This document shows, one piece after another, positions 21,421 through 32,945 of a DNA stretch of 64,000 bases. A model generated the notes under the pieces. That model searched no databases, was not told the DNA's origin, and was given only the letters and a program-made list of their open reading frames with translations. A program made the translations under genes and the position numbers. Every line of letters begins with the position of its first letter. Position 1 is the stretch's first letter. The stretch is taken from contig JAUTXW010000347.1 in the NCBI GenBank assembly GCA_030620095.1, positions 1,330,501 through 1,394,500 on the forward strand, given 5' to 3'. The DNA is from Kuschelorhynchus macadamiae. Taxonomy: Eukaryota; Arthropoda; Insecta; Coleoptera; Curculionidae.

Positions 21421-22035
21421 ATATAGGGTGTCCTGTTTAAACCTTTTACTTCGACTATCCTCAATTAAAGCTACAATTGGACCTACATCCGCAGAAATTA
21501 ACACCATGCTGACAACTGTCAAATTTTAAATAAACTTAATAAATCAACTGTATATTATGCCAACTTCGATCATTTTATGGCGACTTGTGGAAATATCAAT
21601 TTGCAAGATTAACGGTCTTTTATGCTCGTACAAAAAATGGAATAATAAGAAAATTCAAAAAACAAAATGTTTACATGACAGTTTGTAGAAAAATATTTAA
21701 CAGCCAAATTAAGAAGTCACCTTTTTCCACAGGGTGTTTTTAATTTACGACAAAAAAACAATATATTGCTTTACCCCGGTATAACGTTATTTAAATATAG
21801 AATTATTATTGTTAAAGAAAAACAGTATATTGTCAATATATTTGTCCATAAACTGGTAAAAAAAATCGTAAAAATCGAATTAAAACTTAGAAAGTTATAA
21901 AGCATCAAACTAAGCTACAAATCCAGTAAAATTTGAATAACCATCAAATGAACATAATATAATTTTAAAATACTTCTTATAAAATGCTAGTAAGTAATAA
22001 TATTAAAGATGCTGATTAGTTTGTTATTGTTTCAG
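21421..22035. other. Interval upstream of the putative host exon
   Basis: This AT-rich sequence has no recognised repeat apart from a TATAGGGTGTCC tip at about 21422. It ends in a polypyrimidine tract and TTTCAG, consistent with the 3' end of an intron. Confidence 0.45.
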
Positions 22036-22173
22036 TGGTGAATATGACAAAAAAGACACCTCAGAATATTAACAATGTGGAGGAGATAAACGCCTATAAC
22101 GAATTGAATGGTTACAAGACAAAACCTCCAACCTTTATAACGTGCGTTAATGGAATAGATAATTTGGGATTAG
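22036..22173 (+). CDS. Putative internal exon of an unrecognised host gene
   Basis: A 138-bp segment is preceded by TTGTTATTGTTTCAG and followed by GTAAGT, both strong splice signals. Only one frame is open. It reads VNMTKKTPQNINNVEEINAY, then NELNGYKTKPPTFITCVNGI, then DNLGL. The exon begins with two bases completing a codon and ends with one base of the next (phase 1 at both ends). The composition is unlike the flanking transposon DNA and no transposase motif is present. I do not recognise the protein. Its 3' phase matches the candidate exon at 56765-56888, which suggests they are neighbours in one transcript. The exon call itself is inference. Confidence 0.55.
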
Positions 22174-22246
22174 GTAAGTACAATCTGTCAACTGAATGAA
22201 CCTGGATAGAAAGAATGCGGGTAAAAAACTTCTTTCCGTTTTAATA

Positions 22247-24504
22247 TACAGGGTGTCCGGGAAAATGTGGGAGATCTCTCGGACTCAGATAGAACATTAA
22301 AAAATAAGATGACAAGTTCCCATAAATTTTTTTCCTAGCGGCCCTCCCTAGGGAGATACGGCCCCCTAAAGAACCCCACTGGAAATCGGTTTTTCTAGAA
22401 TAACTTTTAAACGACTCAATATAATTTAACGAAAATTTAATATGATAGACAGTAGTAAGGACCTCTCAAAATACTCCCTTAAAACATAATTAGCTTGTTT
22501 AGTTTACCAGGGACGGACTAGATTGTACATTTTAACGCTCAAATTTTTAACACCCTGTATGATAAGGAGTTAAAAAAAATAAATTTGGATACCTTGAACA
22601 TTAAGCTAAAGAAAAGGTACTCTTGTTCATTGTCGATAAAATGAACCGTTTTCGAGAAAAAAAATAATAAAAGTATTAATGTTTTATTATTGTTTATTTA
22701 CCAGTATTAAAGAATGCACTTTTTTACAAACGTTACTATGGTACGAAATAAATAATCTCGCATTGACGTGTGCATTTGAAATCTTCTTGACACGTTGATC
22801 TTTTTGTACCTACTTCGATATTAATTTATTAAATTTTGAATACCTTGGTAAATTTAATTCGATAATGGGATACACATTTAGTGAGTATGCAGATATGCAT
22901 CTTATGTACGGACTTGCATCTTGCAATGCTTATGAAGCAAGAAGGTTGTATGGAGAAAGATATCCTAATCGCAATATTCCAAATGAGAAAACATTTCAGC
23001 GAATTGACCAACGTCTAAGAGAAACTGGTGGGCAATTCTCAATTAATAAGGTAACATTATTGACGTTCATTAATTATTTTTAGGAAGTTTTGGGAAAAGG
23101 AGTACTGATGCTGGTGTGAGGAGAACAGTACGTACGGTGCAATTGGAGGAAGATATTTTGGATACTGTAGCTGATACTCCCTCAATAAGCACTCAAATAT
23201 TAGCCGCGCAGCTTCATGTGTCAAAAAGTACAGTTGCTGAAGTACTTAAAGAACAGTTGTTATACCCTTATCATCTGCAAAAAGTGCATCAACTACTTCC
23301 TGAAGATTTTCCTCGAAGAATCCAGTTCGCAAACTGGTTGTTAGATCAACAACGAACAAACCCAAACTTCATTAGCATTATTCTTTTTACCGATGAAGCA
23401 GGATTTACCAAAGATGGTATTGTAAATTTACATAACTCGCATGTATGGGCTGATGAAAACCCTCATGCCACTGTCGTTCATCATCATCAACATCAGTTTC
23501 AATCCATTAATGTTTGGGCAGGAATAATCGGCAATTTTTTCATTGGACCATGCGTATTACCGGCACGATTGAATGGTGAACTTTATTTAGAGTTCCTTCA
23601 GAACGCTTTTCTAGATTCAATAGAGCATTTGCCACTTGAAACCCGCCAAAGGATGCATTTGATGCATGATGGAGCCCCACCCCATTTTAGCGTTGCTGTA
23701 CGGGACCACCTAAATAACGTCTATGGAAACCGTTGGATAGGCAGAGGAGGTCCCATTGCCTGGCCTCCACGGTCTCCCGACCTAACGCCAATGGATTTCT
23801 ACCTGTGGGGTCATCTCAAAACCTTGGTGTATTCCTCTCCGGTTGCTACTAGGGAGGAACTTTTACAGAGAATCACGTTTCATTGCGATATGATAAGGAA
23901 CAATGCTGGGTTGTTGTGGCGAGTACAGCAGTCCTCTATTCGTCGTGCCCGCGAGTGCATCACAAATCACGGAGCACATGTTGAACCCACTTATGAAGTT
24001 TTTAATTGACTTTTTCTATTTAGCGTATTAGGTTGTTCAGGATCAAAACATATTTAATACTCCCAAAGTTGTATTCTTTTATTATTTTTTTTTCTCGAAA
24101 ACGGTTCATTTTATCGACAATGAACAAGAGCACCTTTTCTTTAGCTTAATGTTCAAGGTATCCAAATTTATTTTTTTTAACTCCTTATCATACAGGGTGT
24201 TAAAAATTTGAGCGTTAAAATGTACAATCTAGTCCGTCCCTGGTAAACTAAACAAGCTAATTATGTTTTAAGGGAAGCATTTTGAGAGGTCCTTACTACT
24301 GTTTATCATATTAAATTTTCGTTAAATTATATTGAGTCGTTTAAAAGTTATTCTAGAAAAACCGATTTCCAGTGGGGTCCTTTAGGGGGCCGTATCTCCG
24401 TAGGGAGGGCCGCTAGGAAAAAAATTTATGGGAACTTGTCATCTTATTTTTTAATGTTCTATCTGAGTCCGAGAGATCTCCCACATTTTCCCGGACACCC
24501 TGTA
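22247..24504 (+). mobile_element. mariner-D, complete and young mariner with about 430-bp inverted repeats
   Basis: The ends are TACAGGGTGTCCGGGAAAAT and its inverse, flanked by TA (22245-22246 and 24505-24506). The arms cover about 22247-22672 and 24078-24504 and differ by only a handful of bases by eye. The 2258-bp element carries one transposase with a short intron and no visible lesion. High arm identity and an intact gene point to a recent insertion. Confidence 0.93.
22865..24009 (+). CDS. Intact rosa-type mariner transposase (DD41D) with one intron
   Basis: The start is the ATG at 22865 (MGYTFSEYADMHLMYGLASC). A 56-bp GT-AG intron at 23028-23083 splits the Gly codon of RLRETG-SFGKRSTDAG, giving a 362-residue protein. 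Residues 1-60 are a typical DUF4817 helix-turn-helix region. A second helix-turn-helix (HVSKSTVAEVLKEQLLYPYH) follows at about 99-118. Catalytic residues are Asp158 (LFTDEAGF), Asp250 (LMHDGAPPH) and Asp292 (DLTPMDFYLWG), with 41 residues between the last two. No stop or frameshift was found. Unspliced translation stops 10 codons after the intron begins, so splicing is needed for function. Its helix-turn-helix differs from that of mariner-A (EYADMHLMYG against EELVDIVFVLG), so these are separate lineages. Confidence 0.92.
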
Positions 24505-24506
24505 TA

Positions 24507-25440
24507 ACTGGTCCGTTCAAAATATATATTTTTACAGCATCAGGAATTCGAATAAAAATAGTAAAAATATATTGATCGGTATCGATAGTATATCAGGGAA
24601 TTTTTCCCCAAACTCCGGCCCGTTCAATAAGCAGTCATTGTCAGAGAGAGATAGCCGTGGTCGGCGCGGATGGCGTGGAAAAGACGAAGATAAAAGATCG
24701 TGATTCGAGGCTTGGTTTGAATTGTGAACGGGCCGGGGTCTGATGTCCGATTTTCTGATCAGTGGTGTCCCCGAAATAAGAAAAATTAATTACTAATTAA
24801 TATTTATAATACCTTAAGTTTTATTTGTGTATGTGGGTATTGCCTGTTTTTTTTATTTTCTTGTGTGTATAATTAGTAATAATCATAGCCATTTGGAGAA
24901 CTTGGGAAAATACTTGCAATAATGTGGAACTTGTAGAACTTGTGGTTGAAGACTTTCTTCACAAAGATATGGAAGAGCACACACAAAAGGTGATAAAAAA
25001 AAATTAAATATTTACTCCCATTTCCAGAAATTGTTTGAAATATTTTATGGGGGGAGAAGTTTTTTCGCCGTTCCAATTGACGTTAAATAAAAAAAACTTC
25101 TTGTTAAACTTTGTTTTATTAATAAGGATTAATTAGTTGTTTTGTTAATTTTACTTGTTAGTTAATTATTTCCGATTGTTTAGTTATTTTATATTGAATG
25201 ATAGACTCGACTCGCTTCTTGGTGCATTTCTTTAGTTTTAATTAATGAATATAGTGAGTGAGTATATACATGCATATTTCATACCTATTTAAATCTTAAT
25301 ACGTATCTTTATTTGGTGACATATTTCTAGATTTTAATTATTTCTTGAAGCTTATATATTTCTTACAATAATTAAATTTTCTTTACCCAACAAGAAAACC
25401 CGTTTGTCTCTCAAAAAGGATTTTGATGATTTTCATTAGG
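24507..25440. other. Interval with a small GC-rich inverted-repeat pair
   Basis: CCGGCCCGTTCA at 24615-24626 is inverted at 24725-24736, enclosing about 98 bp that is GC-richer than the surroundings. The flanks do not give a clear target duplication. The rest of the interval is AT-rich and without recognised genes. Confidence 0.5.
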
Positions 25441-25449
25441 CAAACAATA

Positions 25450-25790
25450 AACAAGTTTTATTTAAAACTAAAAACTGCGCCTACACTCAGAAAGCTTCTC
25501 CTTAAATTGCAAGAAACAATGGATTTCCCTTATAGTCGCGAACGTTAAGGATGTTGTTGAAAGCCAATGGCTTTTTTTTCGTAAGTGACAAAATAAACGA
25601 AATATTCTGTTGGAAAGACCCGAAATTTTACATTGGCGCTATAAATATACAAGGGCAATTCGAAATTATAGAGAGGAGGGTCGTAACATAGTTTACATTG
25701 ATGAGACATGGGTCGATAATGATTTAACTTTTGGGAAATGACGCATTGGGAATAGTAAGCAATATTAGGGCAAGTGGTGAATGTTTGGAA
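25450..25790 (+). pseudogene. DDE_3-type (IS630/Tc1 superfamily) transposase fragment
   Basis: The translated plus strand gives NILLERPEILHWRYKYTRAI followed by NYREEGRNIVYIDETWVDND, the region around the first catalytic Asp (YIDETW). It matches the same region of the minus-strand copy at 30620-31951. A stop separates FFRK from QNKRN. The copy ends after TFGK-stop, and neither the second Asp nor the Glu block is present. It is a short 5'-and-3'-truncated relic. Confidence 0.75.
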
Positions 25791-26829
25791 TTGATTATAT
25801 TTAATTTATTTATGATGTGATAACGATCATAATAATTTATTACTTGTGTTTATGTACTGGGTGTTTTAATTAAAATTAAAAAAGTTTTAATAAAAATGGC
25901 TCTCGTCGAAACCATGAAAAGTATTTTCCGTTTCTATTATACCCCTAGCGGCAATTCTTTGAATTTGAAAATATTTTCAAATGATTTGTCGTGGCCGCTT
26001 ACACCGAAAGTATAAAAAATTATCGCTACAGAACGTAACAGCAAAGGAAATAATTTCCTTTCTGTGATATCGCGGATGGCCATTATTGTTGGAACACCCT
26101 GTACAAAGTGGTAAAAGTTTTCTAACAAAATTTATATATATATTTTCAATCAAATTTTTACTTTTCTTTGCCAAAAAATATATGTACGTGAGAACTCGAT
26201 AATATAACAAAAATAATTTATTTGAAATGGAATACCATGTATACTTTTTAATTTCAAAGACATCGCTTTCTCTTTCCTCTAAATATACCCGGTGATATAT
26301 TTATCTTTGAAGATGACTGAGTGAATCGACAAAAACCTTGTCATAAATTTCAATGTGCTAGAGAGAGATTTGATTTTTACACCAATCAATAAAGCAAAAA
26401 AAATAGTCGTTTTTTGCCAAAAATACTAACCAGAATCCGAGTGCGCCATCATACACAAGATAGTTCATAGTAATATTCTTTTATGTTTTCCACTCACGAC
26501 TAGGTATCAACTTAGGTTATAAACAATTTAATGCAAAAAAATCCTATTTTTTTCGTTTTTGGCTTTTAAAATCGAAACTAATAAAGTAATCTTAATGGTA
26601 TAACGACATGAATAGTAGAGAATGAACTTACAAATAATATAATATCATCGCCGACTTGATCGGATCATTAGAACAGGAGAAAAAGCTGACAAATCTGAAA
26701 AATTAGGCTTTTTCCAAAAATGCATGTCCTTATTTTTTGAAGATGTGGTGGAAGCCTTTGATGAAATAATAGTCATTGTTAAGTACTTTATGCACACCAA
26801 AACCAGGCTTTGTGGAACTAATAGTTTTT
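25791..26829. other. Interval without a recognised gene
   Basis: This is AT-rich sequence. GGAACACCCTGTAC at about 26091-26104 is a mariner-tip-like motif. I see nothing coding. Confidence 0.45.
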
Positions 26830-27700
26830 GAACAATTGCGCCTTGAACCAAAATTTTATGGGCTCATTCCTGTGTAACACTCGAATTTTGTCCCGAATTT
26901 TAGATACATTAGTTAATTACATTTTTAGCAATATACTTTTTAGCATTTCACTAGGCCACCATTTTGTTCCGCCGTATTGGAATTTTACCAAAATATTATC
27001 AGGTTACTGTCATGCAATCCTTAATTTTTGACAAATATTTAAACTTAATATGGCAAGTAGATTTTTAGCTAAACCGCAAATTAACAAAGAGACAAACAGA
27101 CAGACAGATCAAAAGAAACTCTATTTTTTTGGGACCTAGGGACGCTAGAATACGAAGATACGTAAAATATTGATTTTTTTCCATGTTTATAAATGTTGTA
27201 GTTGACCGCCATTTTGTTTTGCTCTCTTGAAATCGTACCAAAATTTTACAAGTTCAACTCTATACAACAATTATTTCTAGAGCAAAATTTGAAATCAATC
27301 TATAAAATGGTCTTTTCGGGCCGAATTGTTAAATTATTTATTAAGCCGCCATTTTGTTTGGCCATCTTAAATTCAAATCAACATTTGCCAGCTAATTTCC
27401 ACATAATCTTAGTATTTCTTAGTAATAATATTTCACTAGACCGCCATTTTGTTTCGCGTTAATGGATTTTCACCAAAATGTTACCATTTTATCCTCTTAT
27501 GATCCATGGTTTTTGACCAAATTTTAAAGATAGTGGATAAATAGTTTTTGAGCTATGCTGCATACAGATAGACAGACCGACAGACACAGCGATGGAAATG
27601 GGAGAACATGTTTTCCGAGGTCTAGAGACCCAAAAATGTAAGAATCTGCAAAAATCTCGGTGGGTGATTTTTTCATAATTACAATCTTCCCTTTTACGAG
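26830..27700 (-). repeat. Dispersed repeat family A, copy 2, inverted
   Basis: The repeated CCGCCATTTTGTTT units (near 26956, 27210, 27348 and 27440), the ACAGACAGACAG block (27090 and 27565) and the GGGACCTAGGGACGCTAG element are the reverse complement of the motifs in copy 1 at 8690-9690. It is non-coding. Confidence 0.65.
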
Positions 27701-27727
27701 GGAAGTCCAAAAGTAATATTTATTGAT

Positions 27728-27790
27728 ATTATCATTATTATTATTATCATTATTATTATTATTATTAGTATTATTGTCATCAATATTAAT
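27728..27790. repeat. Imperfect (ATT)n microsatellite
   Basis: About 60 bp of ATT/ATC repeats. The open frame of Leu and Ser across it is an artefact. Confidence 0.85.
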
Positions 27791-28160
27791 GAGTAATAAT
27801 CTGATTAAAATAACTTCGCACGCCTATGACACGGGAAGAATTTTGACGAGATTCTTCCCTGCCCTTTCAGGCGTTGATAAGGTTCATTCGCTTGTCACAC
27901 TTATAGGTTTTATGTCATAAAATAGAATATTATGACCGCAACATATTTTTATTTTCGTTTTGAAACACGGCCATTATTTTGGAATATTTGGAAGAAGGCG
28001 ATTTTGAAACCAATCTTCAAATAATTTTGCATCTGTATCTTGGTAATCCAAAGATGCATTGGCTATGTTTTTCGAAGATAGTAACAAAAAGTTTGGAGTA
28101 AAACCATTTTCTTAACACGCATACAAAATTCTAATCCTCTGTCCCTTATTTGGAACTTAC

Positions 28161-28430
28161 TTGTTGAATTGTTCTATTCTTTTTTGGGGCTGCCATGGGT
28201 ATCAAACCATGTTTCGTCAAGATATATTATTGGGTGATTTTCTGCCCTATATTGCAGTACGGAATTTAAATAATCCCAAGCCCACCGGACCTTCCTTTAC
28301 AGCTACGACAAAATATGTGGTATACCTGTCAGAATACCTGAATGCACAGTTGGATAGATTTGGAAGTCAGATACTTTGGCCGGCACGAAGCCCTGATTTC
28401 AATCCGCTAGATTTCTGTGTGTTGTGATGT
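28161..28430 (+). pseudogene. rosa-type mariner fragment (second and third Asp region)
   Basis: The frame contains a decayed second-Asp region, then VVYLSEYLNAQLDRFGSQIL and WPARSPDFNPLDFCVL followed by a stop. The block WPARSPD-x-N-PLDF is the third-Asp region of DUF4817 mariners. The usual QDGAPPH motif is no longer readable, and no arms were found. It is a relic only. Confidence 0.7.
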
Positions 28431-29730
28431 ACGAAATAGTTGGTGTATAGAGAAACAGTGAATTACGGCAAAAAAGTTACTGTATTTTTTCGTTCAGTAA
28501 ACGAGTGTATCGAAGTGAAGCGAAAATCCTTTGAATATTTATTACCGAAAACTGACAATTTTATTAATAAATATTGTTTCTCTATGATTAAAATGCAATA
28601 TGGATTTCAGTGAAAATATTAATGTTAGCAAATTTGGCGCCAATATAATTTTATGGAGTTCATGCATTAGGCCAGCCATAAGAGAGGGTCGGCAGACTCG
28701 TTACAAGGCCAGATAATCATAAAAATTGGACAAATATGCCTGCTCGCTGACCTTCATAAGCGAATAAATAGGGCGAACCCCGGTGTTCGCAATGCCCCTA
28801 TATCAAATCAGACACCGGTGTTCGGCCTGGCGTTGAATGTGTTACTACAGCTGTCTCTTTTTTATATAAGAAAATTTTGTTTCAATAGCATTTATTAAAA
28901 GATAGAAATTTACGAAAAAATTAATTACTCTTAAATATCTATAAAAAAAACTCTCCCTACAATTTGGTAGTTAAATTGAAAGGTAACAACACAATAGTAT
29001 GTAATTATTAATAAAATTTTGAACGACATTTAAACGCAAATATATTGAAAATGGCAACTCGGGTACAGCGGTTTTATGTAGGGTCGAGTGGGCTAATTGG
29101 AAACACTTTTAGATTGTTTGGACGAATATAGTGCTTTAAAACTCAGATAATTGTATTAGAATGTTTTTCAGTTATAAAGTAGAATAGTTCTTTTTTAGTT
29201 TGCATATTTTTGTAATAAATAGTTCATGATTTGTGATGTTTTTAATACATAAATCTAATTCACACTTAGCCCATAGTGTTTCCAATTACCCCCTTACCAA
29301 GGGTGCAAATGTAAACATGTATAGTGCGGGACAGGAAAGAAAACCGGGCGGAGTCAATTGGTTTAGGAAGGTCGGCCAAGAAATCTCTTTAAACCAGTGG
29401 TGTCCCGCCGTTCTTTAAATAATATAGTACACCTTTTTAACTATACGCACTTCAGATAATTAAAAAATATAACTACGCTTAATGAACCTTTATCTATATT
29501 TCGTCTGTTTTCTTTCGTATACCGCACTTCTATATCTCTTTTGTGTTGCAAAAGCGGCGAACTTTCGAATTTTAAAATGATTTAATTTTGATTTTTCTTG
29601 ATCGATTTACCTATAAATATATTTTTCTTGAGTTCTGTCTTTAACGGTTCCTGGGCTACTGCCTACGTCCACTATTATTGGACCACCCAGGATAGTGATA
29701 CACTATTTATAAGTCCAGATTTTACAAGGG
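28431..29730. other. Interval with a 14-bp inverted repeat, no gene
   Basis: TAATTGGAAACACT at 29094-29107 is perfectly inverted at 29275-29288, enclosing about 167 bp. The related GTTTCCAATTA sequence recurs at about 33630 and 33938. CCGGTGTTCG occurs twice near 28780 and 28812. No coding homology was recognised. Confidence 0.45.
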
Positions 29731-30432
29731 CAGCGAGCATCCAGTGAACGAGATTTATCAACTTTTTAATTTATGCAGTTCGACGTTGGGCTACACGGGT
29801 ATGCCAAAAGTGGCCGTATGTCTCCGTTTGTCATACATACAGGGGCGTTTCCTAATGTGCTGATGTTAAAGGGGAAGTTTTTATGTCCTAAAAGTCTTTA
29901 CTTTTGAGAAACAGGATGGTAGTTTAAAAAGAAATTTTTTTTTCATCCTAATTCTGATGCTATTGTAGATAACTGCATGAAATTTGATACACGTCTTCTA
30001 TGCATTAAGGAGCATACGGATTTACCCAGATTAATTACATGCACGCTACTGGTAGAAACTTCAAAAATTGATTTTTAATAAAAAATGCCCTATTATACAT
30101 AAAAGACGTGTATCAAATTTCACACAGTTATTTATCTATAATAGCATCAGAATTAGGATTTAAAAAAAATGTTTTTTTAAAACCCTGTATCTCCAAAGTT
30201 AAGACTTTTAGGTTCATATTAAACTTTTTGTTAAAAAGATCCAAGAATCACCCCCCTTTAACATTAGCACCCAATTAGGAAACGCCCTGTATAGTACTTC
30301 ACAATGACACCCCCTGTACAAAGTAATATGACAGACGGAGACAAACGGTCACTTTTGTTATACCCGAATAGCCCAAAGTCGAACTGTATAAGTTAAAATT
30401 TTGATAAATCTTGTTCACTGGAATCAATGCTG
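29731..30432. mobile_element. Foldback element with about 300-bp arms
   Basis: The left arm from CAGTGAACGAGATTTATCA (about 29742) matches the inverse of the right arm ending TGATAAATCTTGTTCACTG (about 30420). The match runs inward through GCAGTTCGACGTTGGGCTA and GTCTCCGTTTGTCATA to AATTTGATACACGTCTT. It has no coding capacity. No convincing target duplication was seen, so exact ends are uncertain. Confidence 0.75.
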
Positions 30433-30619
30433 GCTCCTCTACTATATCTACATTGATGTGTTAATTTTGGAAAAATATTAGTTCTGTAGTTTTTCAGATA
30501 TTAATTGCAATATTAGATATTTTTTGGTATTGAACAGAAAATGAATTATTTTGAAGCAGTTTATTGACAGCTACTTTGTGAACAATTTTACAAAATATAT
30601 GCAAAAAAACTAAGCCATT

Positions 30620-31951
30620 TTTGAGGTTGGCGGCTGTGATTCTAATGGTCCGATTCCTTCTAAATCGTTGTCTTCCTCTGAAAATGATGAGGTTTCGTCG
30701 TCACTCCTTGAAGATCCCAGTGTGATAACTAAATCACCAATAACCGTTTCAATTTTGCCATCTACTTCTCAGTATTTATCTCCAATAGAACGAACATGTT
30801 TAATGATTTCCAATTTTTAGCCGATATTGAGTCAATCGCTTCTAATGTTATTTTATTTAAATCTTTACTTGAAAGTTCACCGGTGTTGCGCTCTCGAATA
30901 TATTTTTTTACTCCTGCCCATGCAAGTTCAATAGGGTTGAGGTCCCACATGTATGGAGGCAGCCTTAAAGGTGTATGACCAAAGTTACGTAAAAGACCGT
31001 CAATTTTATACTTTTTTCTCTAGGCTTGTTGGCTGATATTACTTCATTAAAATTGATATTTTCTCCATGTTGGATCATATACAAGATTGTTCGATTTAGG
31101 CCACGATATCATATAAGCTTTTGTAGAATATTTAGTTGGCACTTTATCTTCTACATGAGAATGATAAGACGCATTATCCATTACCACGACTGATTTGGGA
31201 GGAATATTAGGTAGAAGCTTCTCGAGCAACCAGTCCCGAGCGAAAAACTAAAGCAGCACCTGGAGCAAATCCGGCTTCTGAACCAGCATGAACTATAATA
31301 AAGCGACTACTAGAGCGGATTCCCTGAACAGCACCTGTAACACTTTCACTTTGCAAGCATTTGTTCACTGTCATATCATTATCTACCCAGGTTTCGTCTA
31401 GATATACAATATTGCGTCCTTCTTGCCTATATTGCCTTACAGTTGATAGATATTTCACCCGCCAGTGAAAAATATTTGGTTTCTCAATGAGCAATTTTCG
31501 TTTATTTTGGCACTTGCGCCAAACAAAACCATTTGATCGTAAAAGCCGATTTAAGGTTTTATACCCGTACGGAAAATCTATTTTGTTCTTTACAGCACGA
31601 AGTTGGGGTTTGCAGGTCGGAACCTTCTTCAAGTTTATATAAAAATCCTCTATTGTTCGCCGAATTACTTGAAGATCACCATCGTCAAATTTATTTTTGT
31701 ATGATAATCGGGATTTTTTTTTACCAGGAGATTTTTAAAGGTGAAGTAGAACATGAGCGATCATTATGTTCTCTTTGAATTTTTATTACACTACTTTCCG
31801 AAACACCGGTGTAAAATGCAGCGCGTTCTGTTCGATTTTGAATTGGAATAGTCAAACTATTATTTTCGGCTTCTCTAGTACAGGCCTCTGTAACGCTCGC
31901 AGTAACTTCACGTGCACCGCATCGAATTGTTTTTCTTCTTTTGCTCGCCAT
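30620..31951 (-). pseudogene. DDE_3-type transposase, nearly full length but broken
   Basis: The start is the ATG at 31951 (MASKRRKTIR). In order the protein shows a helix-turn-helix region (RTERAAFYTGVSESSVIKIQ), a DLQVIRRTIEDFYINLKK block, the first catalytic Asp in IVYLDETWVDND, the second in SVVVMDNASYHS and the Glu in LNPIELAWAGVKKYIRERN. An acidic tail (SFSEEDNDLEGIGPLESQ) follows near 30640-30690. Breaks are visible near 31735 (frameshift after LKIS), near 31230 (about 25 residues missing with a frame change between LVFRSG and WLLEKLLPN), between 31047 and 30950, and near 30762. The family is a Tc1/IS630 relative common in insects and usually annotated only as a DDE superfamily endonuclease. 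No inverted repeats were identified around it. Confidence 0.82.
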
Positions 31952-32029
31952 CGTTACTTCGAAATAATAATTCAAATTCAACGCAACGCATTTATATAGA
32001 AATGAAAACAAATGCTCGAATGTATAGGC

Positions 32030-32237
32030 GCCACTGGAAGTAGCTTGAACCTTCTAGCGGCAAGTGAATCGAGACTCTAGGCACATCAAACAACTCTATC
32101 GAAAATTTAGATTCATCAACGGGATGTATCTCTGAGGAACTAAAGCCGGTTTTAACATTATTTGGAGTGACTCCTTCTTTAAGTGTTAACATTGAATTTC
32201 CCCAAACTGTTAGTAAAACTGGGGTTTTTCCATCCAA
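32030..32237 (-). pseudogene. Possible pogo/Tigger-type transposase tail
   Basis: The minus strand reads GVTPNNVKTGFSSSEIHPVD followed by ESKF. This resembles the NIV-x-GF-x-x-x-GI-x-P motif near the C-terminus of pogo-type (DDE_1) transposases. Only about 60 residues align and nothing upstream or downstream supports it, so the call is tentative. Confidence 0.35.
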
Positions 32238-32361
32238 TACTTTTTTGAAGTAGCATAGTGGGTTTCTGGATAAAAATCTTCAGAGGTCCATGGAGGTTGA
32301 TAATGCTGATGCTTGAGTTTTCTATTTAAAACCAAGTACAGTTTCTATAGTAAGACTCAAA

Positions 32362-32945
32362 GATGAATTTTAATAGACAAGAAATTATCGATATGATTTA
32401 TCTGTTAGGAGCAAGTGAAAAGAATTGTTTGTCAGCAACAAGAATATGACACGAAAAGTATCCTGATAGAAGACAACCACGCTTTTGAAAGGCTTAACGG
32501 TTTGATTGAGACGGGAAATGTAGAATACACGAGAACTGTTTTGAATGAAAACAAGTTATTTGTGATGTAATTAAAGCCACTGTTCTACTAATTGTATGAG
32601 GATGGTTATCACAGGCGACTAGGATTTTTGTCACTGGGCACTACAATTTACTGACGAAGCAACATCCACAAAAATAGAAATATCAATAGATTTAATTTTC
32701 ATTGCAAAGCTACTGAAAATCCTCACCATATTCATACAACTAGACAAAATAGGTGATCTCTTAACGTCTGGGGTGGAATTGTTGGAAATTTTATCATCGG
32801 TCTGCATGTTTTTGAAGAAAGGCTTACTGCACGCCGATATCTCCATTTTTTGAGGGATATTTTAGAACACTATTATACCAAATCCCTATTAACGTTTCTG
32901 ATCAAATATGGTTTATGCATGACGATGCCACGATGATTCTTAATC
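32362..32945 (+). pseudogene. rosa-type mariner relic
   Basis: The start MNFNRQEIIDMIYLLGASEK is clearly the DUF4817 helix-turn-helix region, and a stop follows ATRI. After further frame changes, YTDEATSTK (first Asp) and SLNVWGGIVGNFIIGLHVFE survive, and HDDAT marks the second Asp near 32925. The third-Asp block is missing. The spacing of the surviving blocks suggests internal deletions. No arms were recognised. Confidence 0.78.

Noticed and set aside
27722..27920. Leu/Ser-rich open frame
   Set aside because: It starts in the (ATT)n microsatellite and has no homology.
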